This document shows positions 5,275 to 9,168 of a DNA stretch of 9,168 nucleotides, piece after piece. The DNA lies in NCBI GenBank assembly GCA_030620935.1, contig JAUXIP010000059.1, positions 1 to 9,168 of the forward strand. Direction: 5' to 3'. The notes beneath the pieces are model-generated. The model ran no database searches. It had not been told where the DNA came from and saw only the letters and a list, made by a program, of their open reading frames with translations. Position 1 is the stretch's first letter. Every line of letters begins with the position of its first letter. Position numbers and translations under genes: made by a program. Source of the stretch: Deltaproteobacteria bacterium. Its GTDB lineage: Bacteria; Desulfobacterota_B; Binatia; UBA9968.

Positions 5275-6126
5275 ATGAAAAAATGGATCGATGATCTGCT
5301 TGTGGACATCTCACCGCCCGAAAAACCGAAGTTCCGTTCTCCTCTCGTCTTGGTTCATGGGCTATGGAGCGGCAGTTGGTGCTGGCGGTTATGGGCTACT
5401 CATTTCTCCAATCTCGGATGGGAATGTTGGGCGGTTAACTTTAGAGGCAGGTTTGAGAAGAAAGCTTACGACGTTCTTAGACAGTTGAGTTTTCAAGATT
5501 GCCTGGAGGATCTTAAACGGGTCGTTCGATCTGTTCCGTTCCCTCCGGTTCTAATCGGCCACAGCTCGGGCGGTCTGATCGCTTTGAAAGTGGCTCAGGA
5601 GGAAAGAGTTTCCGCCTTGATTCTTCTCTCGAGCCTTCCCCCAGGTCAGATGGAATTTTCGACGTCTCGTACTTTAAAACTTTTGCGTCTTAAATATCTG
5701 CCGCTGATCTTTTTACGTCGGCCTTTTCGCCTCGAGGAAAAGGATTTCCGCCGCAACTGGCTGGCTTCGGTGCCCGAGGGGCGGCAACCGGATGTTCTCA
5801 AGCGCATGGTCCCGGAGTCGAGTCATCTCGTCACTGAGTTCTTTAGCCGTCATGTTCAAATTGATCCGGAGCGGATCCAGTGCCCAGTACTGGTGGTAGG
5901 AGGGTCTGAAGATCGGCTGGTACCGTTAGCGTCACTGCATAAAATGACGCGAAGCTTGGGCGGTGATATACTAGAGTATCCCGGCCACGGCCACTGGATG
6001 GTGGAAGAAGAAGAAGGGGAGAGGATTGTAAGGGATATTCATCGATGGGTGGTGCAAAGGTTGGGAGAGGGGATCCTTCTTGAGGAGTTTTCCGGACGCG
6101 AGGAAGCGCCAAATGCAAGTGACTAG
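5275..6126 (+). CDS. Alpha/beta-fold hydrolase, substrate unknown
   Basis: Probable cytoplasmic esterase/lipase-like serine hydrolase, 283 aa. Core motifs are in order: LVLVHGLWSG with the oxyanion HG at 28-29, the nucleophile elbow IGHSSGG with S97, a lid-like insertion about 122-190 rich in Arg/Leu/Phe, VLVVGGSEDRLVP with the acid D213, and PGHGHWMVEE with the catalytic histidine at 240 (or 238). The triad is complete. The N-terminus has no signal peptide, and the C-terminus ends in a short charged tail (about 265-283). The ATG at 5275 follows AGGGAG at good distance. Its nearest upstream element is the micro-gene terminator, so it is either read-through dependent or has a weak promoter I did not find. 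Substrate cannot be told from sequence; the fold call is secure. Confidence 0.93.
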   Translation: MKKWIDDLLVDISPPEKPKFRSPLVLVHGLWSGSWCWRLWATHFSNLGWECWAVNFRGRFEKKAYDVLRQLSFQDCLEDLKRVVRSVPFPPVLIGHSSGGLIALKVAQEERVSALILLSSLPPGQMEFSTSRTLKLLRLKYLPLIFLRRPFRLEEKDFRRNWLASVPEGRQPDVLKRMVPESSHLVTEFFSRHVQIDPERIQCPVLVVGGSEDRLVPLASLHKMTRSLGGDILEYPGHGHWMVEEEEGERIVRDIHRWVVQRLGEGILLEEFSGREEAPNASD

Positions 6127-6176
6127 CCCGGATTATGTGTCGATCTCGGCGGTGAGCCCTTCCGGGCGATATCGCC
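6126..6176 (+). other. Overlapping inverted repeats at the end of the hydrolase gene
   Basis: GCCCGGA (6126-6132), beginning on the last base of the hydrolase stop codon, is the exact complement of TCCGGGC (6161-6167). The second arm overlaps the perfect palindrome GGCGATATCGCC (6165-6176), followed by four T. The two folds are mutually exclusive. This could be a weak terminator or an mRNA end structure; low confidence in function. Confidence 0.4.
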
Positions 6177-6178
6177 TT

Positions 6179-6207
6179 TTGCAACGTGGTCGGGGTGTTT
6201 GTATTAG
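6179..6207 (+). promoter_or_regulatory. Possible sigma70 promoter for the tlpA-ccdA pair
   Basis: TTGCAA (6179-6184), 17-bp spacer and TATTAG (6202-6207) each match four of six consensus bases with optimal spacing, about 85 bases before the thioredoxin-like gene. Weak match, tentative. Confidence 0.3.
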
Positions 6208-6291
6208 TCGGGAACTTTAGGCTGAGCTCTCTTGTTTTTAAGGGAGGGGAAACAGTTGCCTCCCGCATGTTGCTCCGCTAAGGGAAACGTG

Positions 6292-6879
6292 ATGAATAAG
6301 GGTAAAGACCTGAAGTGGACAGGATATGTCTGGAGCCTTTCCCGGTTTGCTCTCCTTTTTCTTTGGCTTTGGGGTGTTGAAGGTTCGATACAGCCGGCCG
6401 GGGCTGAGGGGATTGACTATAAGCTGGTCCCGAATTTGGAACCTTTGAAAGATAAGGCTCTCACCCCGGACTTTGTTCTGCCTGATCCGGCGGGCACAAA
6501 GCTTTCACTGAAAGATTTTAGAGGGAAGCTAGTCTTTTTAAATTTTTGGGCCAGTTGGTGTGTTCCGTGTCGTGAAGAGATGCCGGCCATGGAGCGTCTC
6601 TATCAGGAGTTTAAGGACAGGGGCTTCGTGATTCTTGCTGTGAATATAAAAGACACCCGCAAAGATGCCTTGGCCTTTGTCAAGGAGCTTAAGCTGACCT
6701 ATCCGATCCTTGTGGATCCTCCCGGAGAGGTCGGTCTTCTCTATGGCGCTTGGGGATTGCCGGCTACTTACCTGATTGGAGTTAAAGGGGAAGGGTTGGC
6801 TAGAGCCTGGGGACCTGCCGACTGGTACAGTCCCGGGGCTAGAGAGCTCATACAAGCGCTGTTGAATGGAAAGCCATGA
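6292..6879 (+). CDS. TlpA/ResA-like periplasmic thiol:disulfide oxidoreductase
   Basis: Exported, probably membrane-anchored thioredoxin-fold protein that reduces disulfides in the periplasm, for example apocytochrome c cysteines. 195 aa from the ATG at 6292. Residues 1-40 form a signal/anchor segment (SRFALLFLWLWGV core) with PAGAEG as a possible cleavage site. The AhpC/TSA-Redoxin-type domain runs about 55-193, with APDF-like TPDFVLPDPAG, the active site WCVPC (C90 and C93) in NFWASWCVPC, and GLPATYLI with cis-proline P157. I chose 6292 because AAGGG precedes it and the signal peptide then starts normally; a TTG 60 bases upstream would add an unlikely tail. The stop overlaps the ccdA start (ATGA), which fits CcdA being its electron donor. 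Which protein it reduces is not shown. Confidence 0.92.
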   Translation: MNKGKDLKWTGYVWSLSRFALLFLWLWGVEGSIQPAGAEGIDYKLVPNLEPLKDKALTPDFVLPDPAGTKLSLKDFRGKLVFLNFWASWCVPCREEMPAMERLYQEFKDRGFVILAVNIKDTRKDALAFVKELKLTYPILVDPPGEVGLLYGAWGLPATYLIGVKGEGLARAWGPADWYSPGARELIQALLNGKP

Positions 6880-7613
6880 CCGACGTTAGTTTCTTTGTCG
6901 CCTTCACAGCAGGGATCTTTTCTTTTCTTTCTCCTTGCGTGTTGCCTTTAGTTCCTTCTTACCTCTCTTTTGTGTCGGGAGTTTCTTTGGAAGAGATGCG
7001 CGCTCCCCAAGTCGCGAGTCGCGTGCGCTGGAGAGTAACGTTAAACTCACTCGCCTTTATCTTTGGCTTCTCGGTGGTTTTTATCTCCCTGGGCGCCTCC
7101 GTCAGCTTTTTGAGCAGTTTCTTTCTGGTCTACCGCGATGTCATTCGTACCTTGGGCGGGGTATTTATCGTGCTCGTAGGGGTTTATCTGATGGGCTTTT
7201 TTAAAGTATCCTTGTTGGATCGTTACTTGCAGTTCAACTTAAAGGACAAGCCTGCGGGCTATCTCGGTTCGGTTCTTGTAGGCGTCGTTTTTGCGGTGGC
7301 ATGGACCCCTTGCGTGGGGCCGATCCTCGGGGCGGTTCTTGCCTTGGCCGGGACCTCAGGGGAAGCGGGAAGAGGTTTTGTGCTCCTAACCTCCTATGCC
7401 GCAGGGCTGGGGCTTCCGTTTTTTCTCAGCGCTGTGGCCGTTAACTCCTTTTTTCAGCTTTCGCAACGTTTCCGCCGTTACATTCACGCAATTCACTTTG
7501 TGGCCGGCGTTCTCTTAGTTATCGTCGGCATCCTTCTCATCACAGATTATATGACCCGCCTGAACAGCTACGCGATCAGCCTAACCCCGGAATGGTTGTT
7601 AAACAGGATCTAG
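6876..7613 (+). CDS. ccdA: CcdA-type cytochrome c biogenesis / thiol reductant transporter
   Basis: Inner-membrane protein of the DsbD-beta/CcdA family that passes electrons from cytoplasmic thioredoxin to periplasmic thioredoxin-like proteins. 245 aa with six predicted spans (about 5-30, 56-80, 89-110, 128-155, 165-190, 205-225). The two redox cysteines are C21 in FLSPCVLPLVPSYLSFVSG and C146 in AWTPCVGPILGAVL, each in the family's proline-flanked setting. Length is typical of stand-alone CcdA without the DsbD periplasmic domains. Its ATG overlaps the stop of the TlpA-like gene by four bases, making a two-gene operon. No heme-handling ccs/ccm genes are adjacent, so a role in cytochrome c maturation versus general periplasmic reduction is open. 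Confidence 0.94.
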   Translation: MTDVSFFVAFTAGIFSFLSPCVLPLVPSYLSFVSGVSLEEMRAPQVASRVRWRVTLNSLAFIFGFSVVFISLGASVSFLSSFFLVYRDVIRTLGGVFIVLVGVYLMGFFKVSLLDRYLQFNLKDKPAGYLGSVLVGVVFAVAWTPCVGPILGAVLALAGTSGEAGRGFVLLTSYAAGLGLPFFLSAVAVNSFFQLSQRFRRYIHAIHFVAGVLLVIVGILLITDYMTRLNSYAISLTPEWLLNRI

Positions 7614-7628
7614 CCGAACTACATTTCG

Positions 7629-7748
7629 GATTTTAGATTGCCGATTTCGGATTTAATCGTTCGACTGTCTTCGACAGGCTCAGACCCTGAGTTCACCGAA
7701 GGGGGCTCACGACGGAGTCTAAAACCCAACATCTAAAATCGAAAATCA
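7629..7748. repeat. Composite interspersed repeat downstream of ccdA
   Basis: An AT-rich element with arms GATTTTAGAT (7629-7638) and ATCTAAAATC (7731-7740) shares the core GATTGCCGATT (7636-7646) with the repeat after exbD. Between its arms lies a GC-rich dyad of different type: CTTCG (7669-7673) and CTCAG (7679-7683) face CTGAG (7687-7691) and CGAAG (7697-7701). This second part resembles the TTCGACAGGCTCAG repeats dispersed in many environmental bacterial genomes (recall from general knowledge). It looks like one repeat nested in another. No transposase or direct target duplication was seen. Confidence 0.7.
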
Positions 7749-7756
7749 GTGGTGGT

Positions 7757-7785
7757 TTGACCTCCCTCTAGGTAAGTGGTAACTT
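7757..7785 (+). promoter_or_regulatory. Weak candidate promoter for folE
   Basis: TTGACC (7757-7762) is five of six to the -35 consensus; 17 bases later TAACTT (7780-7785) matches only three of six. It lies between the composite repeat and folE, where a promoter would be expected, but the evidence is slight. Confidence 0.2.
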
Positions 7786-7856
7786 TCTGAATTCTACGAC
7801 GTAATGACGGTAATCCTGAGGGCGCCTCGAAAATTTTATCTCGCAGCGGTGTAAAG

Positions 7857-8405
7857 ATGGAAGAACATGTTCGAGCTATCCTGAAATCCTTAGGGGAAGA
7901 CCCTGAGCGGGAAGGTTTGATCAAGACTCCCTCTCGCGTCGCCCAGGCCTTGACCTATCTTACCAGCGGATACCGAAGCGATCCGGATAAAGTGATCAAC
8001 GATGCTCTGTTTACGGAAGACTACGAAGAGATGATCGTGCAGAAAGATATAGACTTCTTTTCCTTATGCGAGCACCACCTGCTCCCTTTTTTCGGCAAGG
8101 CCCACGTGGGATACATCCCGCACCACAAGATTGTAGGGGTCTCAAAACTGGCCCGACTGGTCGACGTGTATGCCCGGAGGCTACAAGTTCAGGAGCGCCT
8201 TACCAGCCAGATTGCCGCTATGATCATGGGCAAGCTTAATCCTCTAGGGGTAGCGGTGGTCCTTGAAGCCGAACACCTCTGTATGAGAATGCGCGGCGTG
8301 GAGAAGCAGAATTCTTTGATTATTACCAGCACACTCCTAGGAGCTTTCAGGAACCGGCAGGAAACGCGGAACGAGTTTATGAATCTGATCCGTCAGAAGA
8401 GCTAG
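7857..8405 (+). CDS. folE: GTP cyclohydrolase I
   Basis: Cytoplasmic zinc enzyme that converts GTP to 7,8-dihydroneopterin triphosphate, the first step of folate/pterin and queuosine synthesis. 182 aa, the usual length for bacterial forms lacking the long N-terminal extension. Landmarks: [19 protein letters not shown] (14-32), [22 protein letters not shown] (68-88) with zinc ligands C71 and H74, the Lys/Arg-rich [24 protein letters not shown] segment (about 94-116), and [12 protein letters not shown] with the third ligand C142. Spacing C71-C142 equals that of the E. coli enzyme (C110-C181). All active-site residues are present, so this is the zinc type (folE) rather than folE2. No strong ribosome site precedes the ATG; an in-frame stop at 7788 and no other ATG make this the best start. 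It ends nine bases before the aminopeptidase gene. Confidence 0.97.
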   Translation: MEEHVRAILKSLGEDPEREGLIKTPSRVAQALTYLTSGYRSDPDKVINDALFTEDYEEMIVQKDIDFFSLCEHHLLPFFGKAHVGYIPHHKIVGVSKLARLVDVYARRLQVQERLTSQIAAMIMGKLNPLGVAVVLEAEHLCMRMRGVEKQNSLIITSTLLGAFRNRQETRNEFMNLIRQKS

Positions 8406-8414
8406 ACACGGTTA

Positions 8415-9168
8415 ATGGAAATCAAATTCAAAGACAGTAGTCCGGAAAAAGTCAAAACGGATTTATTGGCGCTGCCTGTTAAAGAGAATGAGGTAGGACC
8501 AGCGATCCAACGGCTGGATCGCCTTCTTAAAAAAAGGCTTTCTGAACGAGTCACAAAAAGTAAGTTCACGGGGACTGAAGGGACCACGCTCCTCTACTCT
8601 TCTGTGGGGATGGCTCCGGCATCCCATGTCTTACTGATCGGCATGGGGAAGGAGCGCGAGATTGAGGGCGACGCATGGAGGAGGGCCGCTGGCCGAGCCA
8701 GGAAAGAGGCTTCCTCAATCGGCGCTGAAGATATCGCTTTCTTCCTTTTCCCGGAGCAAGAACCGGGGAGCGCCGTAAGGGCAATCAGCGAGGGAGTCAC
8801 GATGGCCTCTTACCGGTTCGATAAGTATCGATCCGATAAGAAGCTGCCCCCGCCGCTTCGGGCGGTAACGTTCTTCAAGCCCGGCCTAAAGCGAACTCAG
8901 GCTATGGAGCGTTCTGCGCGCTTGGTCTTGGATCTCACTCCTGGGGTGTTCCTTGCCCGCGATCTTGTCAACGAGCCTCCCTCCGTTACCACGGCTCGTT
9001 ATCTGGGGGAGCAGGCAAAACAGCATTGTCGGGGCAAAGGGCTCAGCGTCGAAGTGTGGGGCAAGAAAAAAATTCAAGAGATGAATCTAGCGGGACTTCT
9101 GGCAGTAAACCGGGGAAGTACGGAGGAACCTCGGTTTATCATCATTCGGTATAAGCCTGCGAGGGCAA
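8415..9168 (+). CDS. pepA: Leucyl aminopeptidase, peptidase family M17 (partial, C-terminal part off the right edge)
   Basis: Cytosolic metallo-aminopeptidase that removes N-terminal residues from peptides; family members form hexamers with two divalent metals. 251 codons are visible with no stop, about half of the normal length near 500. Residues 1 to about 165 form the N-terminal macro-like domain (LLALPVKENE near 18, HVLLIGMGKE at 71-80). From about 168 the peptidase domain begins with the characteristic ARDLVNEPPSVTTARYLGEQA (181-201) and MNLAGLLAVNRGSTEEPRFIII. The catalytic lysine and the metal-binding NTDAEGR segment would lie beyond the edge and cannot be checked. ATG chosen at 8415, nine bases after folE; the ribosome site is weak, so coupling to folE translation is possible. 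Family call firm. Confidence 0.92.
   Translation, partial: MEIKFKDSSPEKVKTDLLALPVKENEVGPAIQRLDRLLKKRLSERVTKSKFTGTEGTTLLYSSVGMAPASHVLLIGMGKEREIEGDAWRRAAGRARKEASSIGAEDIAFFLFPEQEPGSAVRAISEGVTMASYRFDKYRSDKKLPPPLRAVTFFKPGLKRTQAMERSARLVLDLTPGVFLARDLVNEPPSVTTARYLGEQAKQHCRGKGLSVEVWGKKKIQEMNLAGLLAVNRGSTEEPRFIIIRYKPARA

Noticed and set aside
4955..5275. Lysine riboswitch or 6S RNA in front of the hydrolase
   Set aside because: The leader is too short and lacks the multi-helix lysine aptamer architecture, and the ends of the transcript do not pair with each other as in 6S RNA.
5051..5314. Minus-strand 87-codon frame with a phenylalanine-rich C-terminal part
   Set aside because: It is the antisense of the lysine codons and of the terminator T-run; no ribosome site, no family resemblance, and the plus strand has promoter, ribosome site and terminator.
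5843..6268. Minus-strand 141-codon frame over the end of the hydrolase gene
   Set aside because: Antisense to the hydrolase acid and histidine motifs; low-complexity composition.
6232..6291. Upstream TTG start for the TlpA-like protein
   Set aside because: Would place 20 non-hydrophobic residues before a normal signal peptide; the ATG at 6292 has its own AAGGG site.
7629..7748. CRISPR array or insertion sequence
   Set aside because: No regularly spaced direct repeats and no transposase; only inverted arms of two repeat types.

Overview
The window looks like chromosomal DNA of a Gram-negative, free-living bacterium. Support comes from an ExbB/ExbD inner-membrane energiser pair, a two-component system whose regulator belongs to the sigma54-activator (NtrC) family, a periplasmic thioredoxin-like protein with its CcdA electron feeder, and balanced base composition. 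The mix would suit Desulfobacterota/deltaproteobacteria, NC10 or Nitrospirota-like lineages. That placement is inference; nothing here fixes the taxon.

Left half, minus strand (reading right to left): exbB and exbD (4675 to 3640, 1-nt gap), a 448/472-nt gene-free spacer, then a dCache sensor histidine kinase (3167 to 1263) joined by an ATGA overlap to an NtrC-type response regulator (1266 to the left edge, cut inside its DNA-binding domain). The spacer holds an inverted AT-rich repeat just after exbD. It also holds a good -24/-12 (sigma54) promoter candidate pointing at the kinase gene and a perfect 17-bp dyad centred about 121 bp upstream of the predicted start site. That is the usual layout for a sigma54 promoter with its activator site, so the operon may regulate itself.

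Middle: a 390-nt AT-rich intergenic region drives outward transcription. On the plus strand a consensus promoter (TTGACA, 18 bp, TATAAT) leads to a very strong ribosome binding site and a 16-codon ORF encoding MAAKKKAKKKAKKKKK. This is followed by a structured 3' UTR and a textbook intrinsic terminator. It is a complete short transcription unit of about 285 nt that standard gene callers would miss, and it is the most unusual object in the window.

Right half, plus strand: an alpha/beta hydrolase of unknown substrate (5275-6126); a tlpA/resA-like thioredoxin and ccdA pair with ATGA overlap (6292-7613), forming a periplasmic thiol-reducing module; a 243-nt spacer with a composite interspersed repeat sharing an 11-nt core with the repeat after exbD; folE (GTP cyclohydrolase I, 7857-8405); and the N-terminal part of an M17 leucyl aminopeptidase (8415 to the right edge). 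No rRNA, tRNA, CRISPR, insertion sequence or phage gene was seen.
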